A stretch of DNA of 64,000 nucleotides from positions 1 to 64,000 of the forward strand of contig NZ_JAQMWQ010000026.1 of NCBI RefSeq assembly GCF_030403775.1, in the 5' to 3' direction. The notes beneath the pieces are model-generated. The model did not search any database. It was not told the origin of the DNA and saw nothing but the letters and a program-made list of their open reading frames with translations. A program made the translations under genes and the position numbers. This stretch comes from Paenibacillus sp. BSR1-1 (GTDB lineage: Bacteria > Bacillota > Bacilli > Bacillales > Cytobacillaceae). Below, in pieces: positions 43,606-53,693 of the stretch (position 1 is the first letter of the stretch; each line of letters opens with the position of its first letter).

Positions 43606-45123
43606 ATGGTAGCAAAAGAGAGTAAATTAGGTTTAGTTGTCGCGGGGCTATTATTAGGGATATTGATGGCATCGATGGATAACACGATTGTCGTCACAGC
43701 GATGGGAACGATTGTTGGTGACCTTGGCGGGCTGGAAAGCTTTGTCTGGGTGGTTTCCGCTTATATGGTCGCGGAAATGGCCGGGATGCCGATTTTTGGC
43801 AAATTATCGGATATGTATGGCCGCAAAAGGTTCTTTATTTTTGGACTTATATTGTTTATGGCCGGATCGGCCCTGTGCGGAACAGCCGAAACGATCACGC
43901 AATTAAGTATTTACCGCGCGATTCAAGGGGTTGGCGGCGGTGCGCTTGTCCCAATTGCGTTTACGATTATGTTCGATTTATTTCCACCCGAAAAACGCGG
44001 GAAAATGGGCGGTTTGTTCGGGGCAGTTTTCGGGCTTTCAAGTATCTTCGGGCCGCTGTTGGGTGCGTATATTACCGACCACATCAGCTGGCATTGGATT
44101 TTCTATATTAATCTCCCGCTTGGGATTTTATCATTAATTTTTATCGTTATCTCTTACAAGGAATCGCCGATTCACCAGAAGCAGTCGATTGACTGGTGGG
44201 GAGCTGTGACATTAATTGGCGCAGTTGTTTGTTTAATGTTTGCCCTTGAATTAGGGGGACAAAAGTATGATTGGAATTCTTCAACGATTATTAGTTTATT
44301 CACAGGCTTCGGGGTTCTACTTTTGATCTTTTTGTTTGCTGAAACAAAGGCGAAGGATCCAATTATTTCGTTTGCGATGTTTAAAAACCAGTTGTTCGCT
44401 GGAAGTACACTAGTTGGCTTGTTTTACGGGGCTGCCTTTATGGCGGGAACCGTTTATATCCCGATTTTTGTGCAGGGGGTATATGGTGGGAGCGCTACGA
44501 ATTCGGGGCTTATTTTATTGCCGATGATGCTTGGTTCCGTTGTGACGGCACAGCTTGGCGGCTTTTTAACGACGAAGATGAGCTACCGGAACATTATGTT
44601 TATATCAGGTGTTATTTTAATAGGCGGGTTTATCCTTCTAAGCACCATTGCACCAGAAACAAGCAGGGCGATCTTGACCCTGTATATGATTGTCATAGGT
44701 TTAGGGGTAGGCTTCTCTTTTTCCGTTTTAAGCATGGCTGCGATTCATCCATTCGGGATGGAGCAAAGGGGCTCCGCCACCTCAACCAGCAACTTTATCC
44801 GCTCCCTGGGAATGACTATTGGGATTACGATTTTTGGAACAATTCAAAGGAGCGACTTCAAAGAGGGATTGGAAAAGGCGTTTTCCGGAATGGGGCCAAT
44901 GCCTAAGGGTGGCGCATTTGGCGATTCACGAGCGTTATTATCGGAAGAGGCAAGAAAGAACATTCCTCCTCAGATTCTTGATAAAATCACCGATGCTCTT
45001 TCCAGCTCCATTGTTCATACCTTTACATGGGCACTCGTCCCGGCAGGCATCGCCTTTCTCTTCATCTTTATCTTAGGCAAAGAACGAATGGTGTTCCATA
45101 AGCAGAAAGGGATTTCCAAATAA
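43606..45123 (+). CDS. MFS drug exporter, DHA2 family (14 TM)
   Basis: A 505-residue EmrB/QacA-type proton antiporter. Family motifs are LLLGILMASMDNTIV in TM1, GKLSDMYGRKRFF after TM2, and a long run of about 14 hydrophobic segments. It starts 12 bases after bacF with AAGGAGAA, so it shares the operon. The substrate is unknown. A strong hairpin follows. Confidence 0.92.
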   Translation: MVAKESKLGLVVAGLLLGILMASMDNTIVVTAMGTIVGDLGGLESFVWVVSAYMVAEMAGMPIFGKLSDMYGRKRFFIFGLILFMAGSALCGTAETITQLSIYRAIQGVGGGALVPIAFTIMFDLFPPEKRGKMGGLFGAVFGLSSIFGPLLGAYITDHISWHWIFYINLPLGILSLIFIVISYKESPIHQKQSIDWWGAVTLIGAVVCLMFALELGGQKYDWNSSTIISLFTGFGVLLLIFLFAETKAKDPIISFAMFKNQLFAGSTLVGLFYGAAFMAGTVYIPIFVQGVYGGSATNSGLILLPMMLGSVVTAQLGGFLTTKMSYRNIMFISGVILIGGFILLSTIAPETSRAILTLYMIVIGLGVGFSFSVLSMAAIHPFGMEQRGSATSTSNFIRSLGMTIGITIFGTIQRSDFKEGLEKAFSGMGPMPKGGAFGDSRALLSEEARKNIPPQILDKITDALSSSIVHTFTWALVPAGIAFLFIFILGKERMVFHKQKGISK

Positions 45124-45173
45124 AAAGGTGTCAGGCACCATTGTGAATTTTTCACATGGTGCCTGACACCTTT
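45124..45173. repeat. GGTGTCAGGCACC hairpin repeat / bidirectional terminator
   Basis: Inverted repeat of about 23 bases per arm (AAAGGTGTCAGGCACCAT and its complement, continuing with GTGAA/TTCAC), loop of about four. It fills the space between convergent genes and ends both. The GGTGTCAGGCACC core is, from memory, a widely repeated intergenic sequence in Bacillaceae. Confidence 0.85.
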
Positions 45174-45175
45174 CA

Positions 45176-45376
45176 TTATTTATCTACTTTGTTTTTATAT
45201 TTAAAGTGGAAAGTGATCATTTTTATGCCGGAGCCGAAGTCAAAGGTGGCTAAGACAACGAGCAGGTAGCTGAAAAAACCCCAGCCATTTGATTGCACGT
45301 CATCAACAGCGAAGTAAGTAAATAAACTGCCGAGTAGAAAGTAAATCAATCCGGAAATCAAGGGTGAACGTCTCAT
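45176..45376 (-). CDS. ydiK: Small membrane protein YdiK-like (DUF4305)
   Basis: A 66-residue protein with two hydrophobic segments (about 6-24 and 33-54), starting MRRSPLISGLIYFLLGSLFTYFAV. It matches YdiK, which in B. subtilis also sits between ydiL and the upstream genes near groESL. It overlaps the ydiL-like gene by four bases. Function unknown. Confidence 0.85.
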   Translation of the reverse strand: MRRSPLISGLIYFLLGSLFTYFAVDDVQSNGWGFFSYLLVVLATFDFGSGIKMITFHFKYKNKVDK

Positions 45377-46095
45377 AGAAAGCCTCCGATAAAGTTTTGA
45401 ACCGCCTCGGCCTCCCGCATCAGTCTTTCGATATCCTCCCGATAAACAGACTGAACGAGGACAACTAAGGTATTCATCGTGACATGTGCAAAGATCGGCA
45501 CGATTATGCGTTTTGTTTTGACATAAAGAAAAGCAAAGGTGAAGCCCATAGCCGAATACAGTAAGATATGCTGAAACTCCATATGGGCTGCGGCAAAAAT
45601 GACCGAGCTGATAATCGCTGAGATAAAGAAATTAAATCGTTTATGAAGGGCACCAAAAATGATTTTTCGAAAAACAATTTCTTCTAGAATCGGACCCACA
45701 ATGCTTGTGACAAAAATCGCCAATGGGAAGGTTTCGATAATATTAACAATCTCTTTCGTGTTCTCAGAGCCTGGGTTAATGCCAATCAGGTGCTCAATAA
45801 TAGCCGCTACGTACTGGGCAAATAGAGCTAAGAAAAAGCCGGCCACTGCCCACATCGCCGAGTACGAGAAGGAACTTCCCTTGCGCTCGAAGCTTTGTCC
45901 TTTCATTTCATTCCGTAAAATAAAAAGAATAATGATGAGAGCAACTGTAAAACTAGTCAACAGCCAAACGGGCACAGCTAATTCCAGTTTGCCCCCAAAA
46001 TGCTTAAAACCGAACATGAATAACGGAACGCCAGCTAAACTGGAAAACTGCATAACGATATAAACAATTAAAATTATCCAATATTCCCTTTTCAA
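45373..46095 (-). CDS. ydiL: CPBP-family intramembrane metalloprotease (YdiL-like)
   Basis: A 240-residue membrane protein with about seven hydrophobic segments. CPBP motifs are visible: EEIVFRKIIFG (EExxxR), FAAAHMEF (FxxxH) and FAHVTMNT (HxxxN). The real start is the TTG at 46095 with AAGGAGAT upstream; the open frame continues 71 codons further, but that stretch is a dispersed repeat. Substrate unknown. Order ydiK-ydiL before groESL is as in B. subtilis. Confidence 0.9.
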   Translation of the reverse strand: MKREYWIILIVYIVMQFSSLAGVPLFMFGFKHFGGKLELAVPVWLLTSFTVALIIILFILRNEMKGQSFERKGSSFSYSAMWAVAGFFLALFAQYVAAIIEHLIGINPGSENTKEIVNIIETFPLAIFVTSIVGPILEEIVFRKIIFGALHKRFNFFISAIISSVIFAAAHMEFQHILLYSAMGFTFAFLYVKTKRIIVPIFAHVTMNTLVVLVQSVYREDIERLMREAEAVQNFIGGFL

Positions 46096-46128
46096 ATAAG
46101 TAATCTCCTTCTGATCTATTTTTAATAT

Positions 46129-46312
46129 GGCTGTGTTTGACTTGGCTGTTGATTTGCGCTTCAGGCGCGTGCGGTTCGCGGGGAGGTCCTGGAGCCTCCT
46201 CGGCGCTTTGGCGCCTGCGGGGTCTCCAGTGACCTCTATATCCCGCAGAAGTCTCGCGCCTTCCGCTCCAATCAACAGGTTTAAAAAATCATCAGTGCCC
46301 TTTAACACAGCC
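46129..46312. repeat. GC-rich dispersed intergenic repeat with nested terminal inverted repeats
   Basis: A 184-base, GC-rich block unlike its AT-rich surroundings. Outer ends are GGCTGTGTT and AACACAGCC; inner ends are CTGTTGATT (46146) and AATCAACAG (46270). The core (46148-46276) has further inverted pairs such as GGCGC/GCGCC and GGAGGCTC-type arms and resembles a repeat element common in Bacillaceae. No transposase. It lies in the ydiL-groES gap; the rest of that gap (46313-46489) shows nothing else. Confidence 0.82.
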
Positions 46313-46489
46313 TTAATTTAAAAAGAAATAAATTCGATATGATTCCATCCTACATTTTACCTTTAAAAAGGGCCCCGTTCAATTTTGAACAATTTATCCA
46401 AATTCTTTGTATAGAAATTGCTGTATTTCACATACTGATTAAGGTTGAAAAAAAGATTTGCCCTGCTGTAAAAATTTTATGCTTCAGAC

Positions 46490-46518
46490 TTGCAAAAGAT
46501 TTACAGATTCATTATTAT
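46490..46518 (+). promoter_or_regulatory. Sigma-A promoter of groESL
   Basis: TTGCAA (46490-46495) and TATTAT (46513-46518) with a 17-base spacer, ending 10 bases before the CIRCE element. Confidence 0.72.
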
Positions 46519-46528
46519 AATAATTGTG

Positions 46529-46555
46529 TTAGCACTCATTCGTAGAGAGTGCTAA
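46529..46555. promoter_or_regulatory. CIRCE operator (HrcA-binding)
   Basis: Perfect TTAGCACTC-N9-GAGTGCTAA. It is the heat-shock operator of HrcA and controls groESL here. Confidence 0.98.
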
Positions 46556-46596
46556 TAATGTCAGAATTACATATATTTTTGAGGAGGTTGTTTGAT

Positions 46597-46881
46597 TTGT
46601 TAAGACCATTAGGTGATCGCATTGTCATTGAGCTTGTTGAATCAGAAGAAAAAACTGCAAGCGGTATCGTATTACCGGATTCAGCGAAAGAAAAGCCTCA
46701 GGAAGGAAAAGTTGTTGCTGTTGGAACTGGCCGTGTGCTAGAAAATGGCGAACGCGTTGCCCTTGAAGTAGCTGTAGGTGACCGCATTATCTTCTCAAAA
46801 TACGCTGGTACTGAAGTAAAATTCGAAGGCGTTGAATATTTAATTTTACGTGAAAACGATATCCTTGCTGTTTTAGCGTAG
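46597..46881 (+). CDS. groES: Co-chaperonin GroES
   Basis: A 94-residue chaperonin-10 that caps GroEL. It starts [12 protein letters not shown] and has the mobile-loop segment [20 protein letters not shown]. The TTG at 46597 has GAGGAGG upstream and gives the standard length; longer readings run into CIRCE. First gene of the groESL operon. Confidence 0.97.
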   Translation: MLRPLGDRIVIELVESEEKTASGIVLPDSAKEKPQEGKVVAVGTGRVLENGERVALEVAVGDRIIFSKYAGTEVKFEGVEYLILRENDILAVLA

Positions 46882-46934
46882 TAAGGTTGATTTTTAAAAA
46901 ATAACATCTGTAATTTTAAGAGGAGGTTTTTTGA

Positions 46935-48572
<1,638 letters not shown>

Positions 48573-48681
48573 AGGTTTTAAAACCTTGTTATACCAACGT
48601 CTAAAATGAATATTTGCTTTTCTTGTCCTCGGATTTGTCCTCGTTTTACAAAAACACGGCAACCTATGACAAAAAAGTTAA

Positions 48682-49190
48682 CTAAATGAGAAGGTCTTTC
48701 AACAGTTTGCTAAACTGTTGGGAGGCCTTTTCTTCCATATTGGCGGTCATATGGGCGTAAATGTTCATTGTTGTATTGCTATCCGTATGACCTAACCGTT
48801 GCTGGATTTCTTTAATTCCCACCCCGGCTTCGATTAATAAAGAAGTATGAGTATGTCTGAAGGAATGGGGAGTGATATTTTTTTCTATCCCTGATTTATT
48901 CAGCAATCGTTTAAGCCTTGTTTCAATAACTTTTCTTAATTGTGGATGTCCATCATCCCGGGCAAATATAAACCCACTATCTTTATAAATGAGTCTGTTT
49001 TTGAGTTTATTTTGCTTTATACGATGCCTTTTTAGTAAATTGACCAGGTGATCATCAATTTTAATTGTTCGGACGGATCCCTTTGTTTTGGGAGTAAGAA
49101 GCTGATATCCTTCAAAATTGTTATTTGGATTATATAAGGTTTTGGTTACCCGTAATGTTCCTTTTTTATCGTTAAACTTTGCAGAACCCG
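48682..49190 (-). pseudogene. Tyrosine recombinase (integrase) remnant, N terminus lost
   Basis: About 169 codons in one open frame read toward groEL. The C-terminal part has PHSFRHTHTSLLIEAG, LGHTDSNTTMNIYAH, giving the R-H-R-H-Y catalytic pattern of phage/ICE integrases, and upstream residues LLTPKTKGSVRTIKIDD. There is no start or N-terminal arm-binding part; the frame breaks at the repeat beginning near 49197. Only the last 74 codons have a start-like TTG. It presumably mobilised the island and is now dead. Confidence 0.85.
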
Positions 49191-49196
49191 AAGGAA

Positions 49197-49299
49197 CAAA
49201 AGCGGAAGCGCGTAGATGAGAGGGTTGAGTCTAGATAAGCTGGCGAGAAGCTTTGCTCTTTAGTCTTCTTGACGGACACGCCGGAGCTGGACATCTCAT
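49197..49299. repeat. Dispersed repeat interrupting the integrase
   Basis: About 100 bases from AAAAGCGGAAGCGCG to CGCCGGAGCTGGACATCTC. I recognise the flanks (GCGGAAGCGC..., GACAAGCTGGCGA..., GGAGCTGGAC) as another intergenic repeat type of Bacillaceae. It sits exactly where the integrase frame ends, so its insertion probably truncated the gene. Confidence 0.6.
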
Positions 49300-49317
49300 A
49301 AAATATAAAAAAATAAG

Positions 49318-49365
49318 CACAGGGACAGCTCTACTTCTTTAAAGAGGAAAGAATTCGTCCCTGTG
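49318..49365 (-). terminator. Terminator of the SDR gene
   Basis: CACAGGGAC/GTCCCTGTG 9-bp stem with a long loop, followed on the minus strand by CTTATTTTTTTAT. Confidence 0.78.
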
Positions 49366-49375
49366 ATTAAAAAAC

Positions 49376-50161
49376 TTATTTTCTTTTGAGAAGCCAGTCT
49401 TGAAAATCGGTGGCTACTATTCTTTCACCTGTGATTCCCTCTGCAGCAGCTGAGGCTAAAAAAACAATCGGCTCGGCCATAACCCTTGGATCTAATAGCT
49501 GGAATTTTGATTCAATCTCTTTTCGAACTTCGTCCGGAATCATCCCGGTAGTAGTGGCACCACCCGGTAAAAGCATATTCACCATAATTCCATATTCCTT
49601 TAAATCTTCTGCCATTATATATGAGAGTGATTCAGTGGCTGCCCTCGATGGTCCATAAGGTACAAAACCCTTTCTTTTCATAGTCTCATGATTCATAGAA
49701 ATATTAATGACTCGCCCATGACCCTGTTCCATCATTAAAGGAGCAAACCCTCGAGCTATTAAAAAATATCCTGTGAGATTGGTATCAATTAAATCTCGAA
49801 ACCCCTCTGGTGTTACTTTGAAAAATGGCTGAGGCTCGACTAAAAAACGCGGGTTTACTGTCCTCATCCCAATTCCCGCATTATTGACGAGAACATCCAG
49901 CTTCCCCCATTCTCTTTTCACCCATTCGACCGCCTGATTAACGGATTGTTCTGATCGAACATCCAAAGGAATTCCAACAGCAGGATAACCCTCGCGCTTT
50001 AACTTCTCTACTGCTTGATCCAATTTAGTTCCACCTCTAGAAGCTAACGCCACCGTGGCTCCAGCGTGAAGCAAAGCCTCCGCCATGGAAAATCCTAGGC
50101 CGCTTGAAGCACCTGTTACGAGGGCATGGATATTTCTTAACTCTTTTGTATTCATTGGCAT
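49376..50161 (-). CDS. Short-chain dehydrogenase/reductase with Arg in the YxxxK motif
   Basis: A 261-residue SDR: TGASSGLG at residues 16-23 binds the nucleotide, VNNAGIG follows. The catalytic motif reads YGPSR instead of YxxxK, an unusual Lys-to-Arg change; a Ser is present upstream in INISMNHE. It is otherwise full length. GGAGG precedes the ATG by a few bases. First intact gene of the island. Substrate unknown. Confidence 0.88.
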   Translation of the reverse strand: MPMNTKELRNIHALVTGASSGLGFSMAEALLHAGATVALASRGGTKLDQAVEKLKREGYPAVGIPLDVRSEQSVNQAVEWVKREWGKLDVLVNNAGIGMRTVNPRFLVEPQPFFKVTPEGFRDLIDTNLTGYFLIARGFAPLMMEQGHGRVINISMNHETMKRKGFVPYGPSRAATESLSYIMAEDLKEYGIMVNMLLPGGATTTGMIPDEVRKEIESKFQLLDPRVMAEPIVFLASAAAEGITGERIVATDFQDWLLKRK

Positions 50162-50426
50162 TTTTCCTCCGAAATGTTATTAGACCACTGACTAATAAAG
50201 TATTCTATCTAATCATCACTTTTATACTTTGCCAAAAAAGTAAGCTAGAGGGTTTTCGGGCGCAGTAAAAAAGGGGCAGAATTGGGAAAGAAAAAGGTGT
50301 CTCTTTTGAGGAAGAATACGCTTCTGTGTTGAAAGTAAACAACTTTTTCCCCACCTTTTTTTACTTTATTTGTAGTGAACAACATATACATTCTATAGAA
50401 GAAAATTATTTCTATAGGAGGTTTCG

Positions 50427-51407
50427 ATGGATCAAAAGGATCAAAGTCGTCAATTAGACCAAATAAAGCAAATGCAACAAATGTTTAAAGCGAACATGAA
50501 AACTCATCCTTATCCCATGTACCCTAACTATGGGAAAATCACACGTTACGAAGAAATTCCGATAAGTTTACCTGAACAGCGCCAGCTGCGCCATCCCGGA
50601 GTGGAAAAATTTATGGTACCCCTTCCAATTATCGAAAACCCGAACTATAAAGGGAGTGGAAAGTTAACAGGAAAAGTAGCACTTATTACAGGGGGTGACA
50701 GTGGTATTGGTGCAGCAGTAGCAATTGCGTTTGCTAAAGAAGGCGCAGATGTTGCTATTTCATACTTAGATGAACATGAGGATGCAAATAGAACAAAAAC
50801 GAGGATTGAACAACTCGGACAACGATGTTTTCTAATGCCTGGTGACTTGCGAGACAAACAACATTGTATCTCCATTGTAGAACAAACAGTAAAGACGTTT
50901 GGACGTCTTGATATTCTTTGTAACCACGTTGGTATCCAATTCCAACAACTAAGTCTGCTTGACATTACCGATGAGCAATTCGATGACACCTTCAAAGTAA
51001 ATATATACTCTCATTTTTACACAACAAGAGCAGCAATTCCTCATTTAAAACCAGGCAGCTCAATCATTGGCACTTCTTCAGTGGTGACGTATGTAGGGGA
51101 GCAACAAATGATTGATTATACGGCCACAAAAGGCGCAATAGTTGGTTGGACACGTGCCCTGGCTAAAAATGTCGTGAAACAAGGGATCCGAGTCAATGCC
51201 GTCGCCCCCGGCCGGATTTGGACCCCACTTATTTCAGCAAGTTTCTCGTCAGACCAAGTCGCTGTATATGGAGCATTTAATCCAATGGAACGAGTTGCCC
51301 ATCCATTTGAACTCGCACCAACCTTCGTCTATCTTGCTTCTGATGATTCTCGTTTTGTTACTGGTCAAGTTCTTCATGTAGATGGGGGAGAATCCACACA
51401 TTCCTAA
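50427..51407 (+). CDS. SDR-family oxidoreductase, YdaD/YhdF-like
   Basis: A 326-residue SDR with an N-terminal extension of about 80 residues rich in Pro, Gln and Lys, typical of Bacillus general-stress glucose dehydrogenase-like proteins. Motifs: [10 protein letters not shown] (binding), CNHVGIQ, catalytic Ser-Tyr-Lys in GTSSVVTY and YTATKGA. C terminus has [18 protein letters not shown]. Stress-related role is inferred. Confidence 0.9.
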   Translation: MDQKDQSRQLDQIKQMQQMFKANMKTHPYPMYPNYGKITRYEEIPISLPEQRQLRHPGVEKFMVPLPIIENPNYKGSGKLTGKVALITGGDSGIGAAVAIAFAKEGADVAISYLDEHEDANRTKTRIEQLGQRCFLMPGDLRDKQHCISIVEQTVKTFGRLDILCNHVGIQFQQLSLLDITDEQFDDTFKVNIYSHFYTTRAAIPHLKPGSSIIGTSSVVTYVGEQQMIDYTATKGAIVGWTRALAKNVVKQGIRVNAVAPGRIWTPLISASFSSDQVAVYGAFNPMERVAHPFELAPTFVYLASDDSRFVTGQVLHVDGGESTHS

Positions 51408-51425
51408 TGGAGGGAGGTTACCATT

Positions 51426-51590
51426 TTGAGATATGAATTTAACCCAGAAGTAAAGCTATTGTTAGTAAACCATTCAAATGAAAAAGTAAAGATGGTCTAT
51501 ATGGAGGATTCCTGGCCAATGTCTAAAATAGCCCTTAGACCACCATACTATTGCTACCCAAGTTACGAGCTGAATTACCCAATAATCTAA
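51426..51590 (+). CDS. Small protein of 54 residues, unknown
   Basis: TTG start with AGGGAGG eight bases upstream, directly after the SDR gene (19 bases). The sequence MRYEFNPEVKLLLVNHSNEK continues to a C terminus rich in Tyr, Pro and Cys (RPPYYCYPSYELNYP). No family recognised. The good Shine-Dalgarno and clean frame support a real gene; it would be missed by usual length cut-offs. Confidence 0.5.
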   Translation: MRYEFNPEVKLLLVNHSNEKVKMVYMEDSWPMSKIALRPPYYCYPSYELNYPII

Positions 51591-51597
51591 AGAATAG

Positions 51598-51651
51598 CAC
51601 TTGACACTTGCTTTTTTTAGGGGTGATATTTAAAAATGTAAGTGTCAAGTG
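51598..51651. other. Long hairpin downstream of the small gene
   Basis: A 12-base perfect inverted repeat CACTTGACACTT/AAGTGTCAAGTG with a 30-base loop, then TATAAAAATATTTTTTT. It is a possible terminator or transcript-end repeat. Confidence 0.6.
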
Positions 51652-51792
51652 TATAAAAATATTTTTTTGTACTTTGATAAGTGGAGTATAGTTTTTAGGA
51701 AACGAATTGCCATCAAGTTTATAGTGTGGAAAGAAAGTAATAACATCATTATTAATATTATTAAAAAATATGAGGAAGAAGATATTAAGTGA

Positions 51793-51942
51793 GTTCAATT
51801 ATTTAGTGGAAAAGGAAAACAAGATTTTTATAAGAAATTTGGTTTTGAAGCCCCAGACCTGGTAGGTCCTTATTTTTATAATTTATTAAAGCAACTGCTT
51901 ATGAGGTTTTATCAATGTGTATCAAGTCCTGTACTAATTTAA
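51793..51942 (+). pseudogene. GNAT acetyltransferase C-terminal remnant
   Basis: About 49 codons read VQLFSGKGKQDFYKKFGFEA..., the typical end of a GNAT N-acetyltransferase. A TGA stands directly upstream in frame, and no N-terminal half with acetyl-CoA loop is found in 51650-51790. A dead fragment in the gap 51652-52105, which holds nothing else recognised. Confidence 0.72.
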
Positions 51943-52105
51943 GCCTAACTAAAAAAGTTAAGAGTAACAGTTAAAAGCTTACATAACTGAAGTGGATAAG
52001 AGATTAAAAAGGGTATATTTTTACATGATTCTGGGAGGGACATTAACTCCACTGCCACCAACTTTTAAAAGAAAGACAAACTACTCATTATTAAGGGGGA
52101 TGAAA

Positions 52106-52390
52106 ATGGAGCATATTGTAATTACTGCTGTATTAAAACCAAAAGAAGGCCTGCAGGGGCAACTATTATCAGAACTCAAAAAGGTACAAGCGGCATCAAG
52201 GGAAGAGGCGGGGTGTATAAAGTATGACTTGCACCAATCTGAAGACCAAACTTTTGTTTTATATGAAGTGTGGAAGGATGAGGAAGCGCTGGAACACCAT
52301 ATTCAGTCGGCTCATTATCAGGAATACAGGAACAATATTGCAGACCTTGTATCAACTAGAAAAGTGTATAAACTAAAAATAATGGAATAA
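52106..52390 (+). CDS. Putative quinol monooxygenase (ABM domain)
   Basis: A 94-residue ABM-fold protein: VITAVLKPKEGLQGQLLSELKKVQAASREEAGCIKYDLHQS and FVLYEVWKDEEALEHHIQSAHYQEY. This is the YgiN/ABM dimer family, which oxidises quinols or other small aromatics. ATG 52106 follows AAGGGGG by six bases; ATG 52100 abuts that site. Related to, but distinct from, the ABM protein at 12020. Confidence 0.87.
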   Translation: MEHIVITAVLKPKEGLQGQLLSELKKVQAASREEAGCIKYDLHQSEDQTFVLYEVWKDEEALEHHIQSAHYQEYRNNIADLVSTRKVYKLKIME

Positions 52391-52420
52391 GTTCACAAGA
52401 TGGAGTGGCGGAACTGTCGG

Positions 52421-52446
52421 AAAAACCTGTTATATGCAGGTTTTTT
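52421..52446 (+). terminator. Terminator of the ABM gene
   Basis: AAAAACCTG/CAGGTTTTT stem with a seven-base loop and T tract. Confidence 0.78.
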
Positions 52447-52623
52447 AGTCGTCTTTTTTAAGATGTGAGCTTTTCGCCGTATCTCCTTCGAAACAAATCT
52501 TTTGATTTGTACGGACCAGATGGCTAATATATTAATATCGCGAATTACCGATTTGGCGTGATGCTCTCAGATCATCTATCCAGCTTCCATTGGGATAGTG
52601 ATAATCGATATAGAAAGAGGCAA

Positions 52624-52971
52624 ATGACATTGAAGCAGGAATTGGAACGCTTAAATGATGAGCAAGCCGTTGAAATTTTTAAGGCATTGTCGAACCAGAC
52701 TAGGGTGAGCATTCTTCAAATGTTAAAAGATCCCGACAGTCATTTTTCACCGCAAGCCCACATTATTGCTGATAAAGGATTTGAAGGCGGGGTTTGCGTA
52801 GGGGATATCCGAAGCAAGGCCGGGATTTCGCAATCCACTACTTCACAGTATTTATCGATTCTGCTGCAAAGCGGACTGGTTGAAATGAAGCGAATCGGAC
52901 AATGGACGTATTATCGCCGTAATGAGGAGACGATTAAAAAGTTCGAAAAATACATTGGTACAAAAATTTAA
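52624..52971 (+). CDS. ArsR-family winged-helix regulator
   Basis: A 115-residue regulator: FKALSNQTRVSILQMLKD, VGDIRSKAGISQSTTSQYLSILLQSGLVEMKRIGQWTYYRRNEE. ATG 52624 has AAAGAGG upstream; the frame back to 52558 gives extra residues that do not match the family. An AT palindrome TAATATATTA at 52525 may be its operator. It lies just before a broken flavin-dependent monooxygenase gene and an intact one, the likely targets. Confidence 0.88.
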   Translation: MTLKQELERLNDEQAVEIFKALSNQTRVSILQMLKDPDSHFSPQAHIIADKGFEGGVCVGDIRSKAGISQSTTSQYLSILLQSGLVEMKRIGQWTYYRRNEETIKKFEKYIGTKI

Positions 52972-52982
52972 GGAGAATTGAA

Positions 52983-53650
52983 GTGAGTTTATTACAGCAT
53001 CGAGCATTAAACAGGTTGTACCAACAGGATAAAATGACGCTTGGTTTCGCTATTCCGACGGCAAGGATGTCCAAATATCCGATTATGGAAAATCAGCTGT
53101 CGCTTGCCCGCTAAATTGACGACCATGGTTTCGCGGCATTGTGGCTTAGGGACGTTACGATTCAGAATTTGAATATTGATGATAATGGTCAAATGTATGA
53201 TGTATGGATTTATTTGACCTATCTTGCGGCCCATACCAAGGATATTGCACTTGGGACGGCGAGTGTAGGATTCAGCAATCAATCGATTGAATGGATCGCC
53301 CAGAATGGGGACGGCTGGATCCAGTACCCGAGGATTATCCCACAACAAACTCAATTGAATAACGAGTATCGCGAATTGTCGGAAATTCACGCCCCAGGAG
53401 TGTTTAAACCTTTCACTCAGACTTTATTTATCGATTTATCGGAAAATCCCGATTCACTTCCTGTTCCGATTCCGTAGGATTTCGTGTAGGGCGCAAACAG
53501 TTATTAGATATTCTATATCAATTTCAATCCATTGGTGTCAATCACCCGGCATTTGTATTGTATTTTTCAAAGCGCCCTCCCGAGGAAGTCCTCCAGGAGC
53601 TTGGAGAGTTTGTGCGGCCTTACTTTCCGACTCATGAAATTCCAGTATGA
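52983..53650 (+). pseudogene. Luciferase-like (LLM class) flavin monooxygenase, decayed
   Basis: The reading GTG AGT TTA... (LLQHRALNRLYQQDKMTLGFAIPTAR) stops at TAA 53112, then continues in frame with DDHGFAALWLRDV and later segments, loses a central part (GTASVGFSNQSIEWIAQNGDGW), and meets a frameshift near 53478, after which RVGRKQLLDILYQFQSIGVNHPAFVLYFSKRPPEEVLQELGEF ends at 53650. One internal stop, one deletion and one frameshift make it non-functional. It follows the ArsR gene. Confidence 0.8.
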
Positions 53651-53693
53651 GATTAGTTTTTAATAAAATTAGATAAGGGAAGAAGATGAACTT

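Noticed and set aside
46096-46308. N-terminal extension of the CPBP protease
   Set aside because: The extra 71 codons lie in the dispersed repeat, the family start matches the TTG at 46095, and that TTG has an AAGGAGAT site.
48682-49190. Functional integrase
   Set aside because: The N-terminal part and start are missing and a repeat interrupts the frame.
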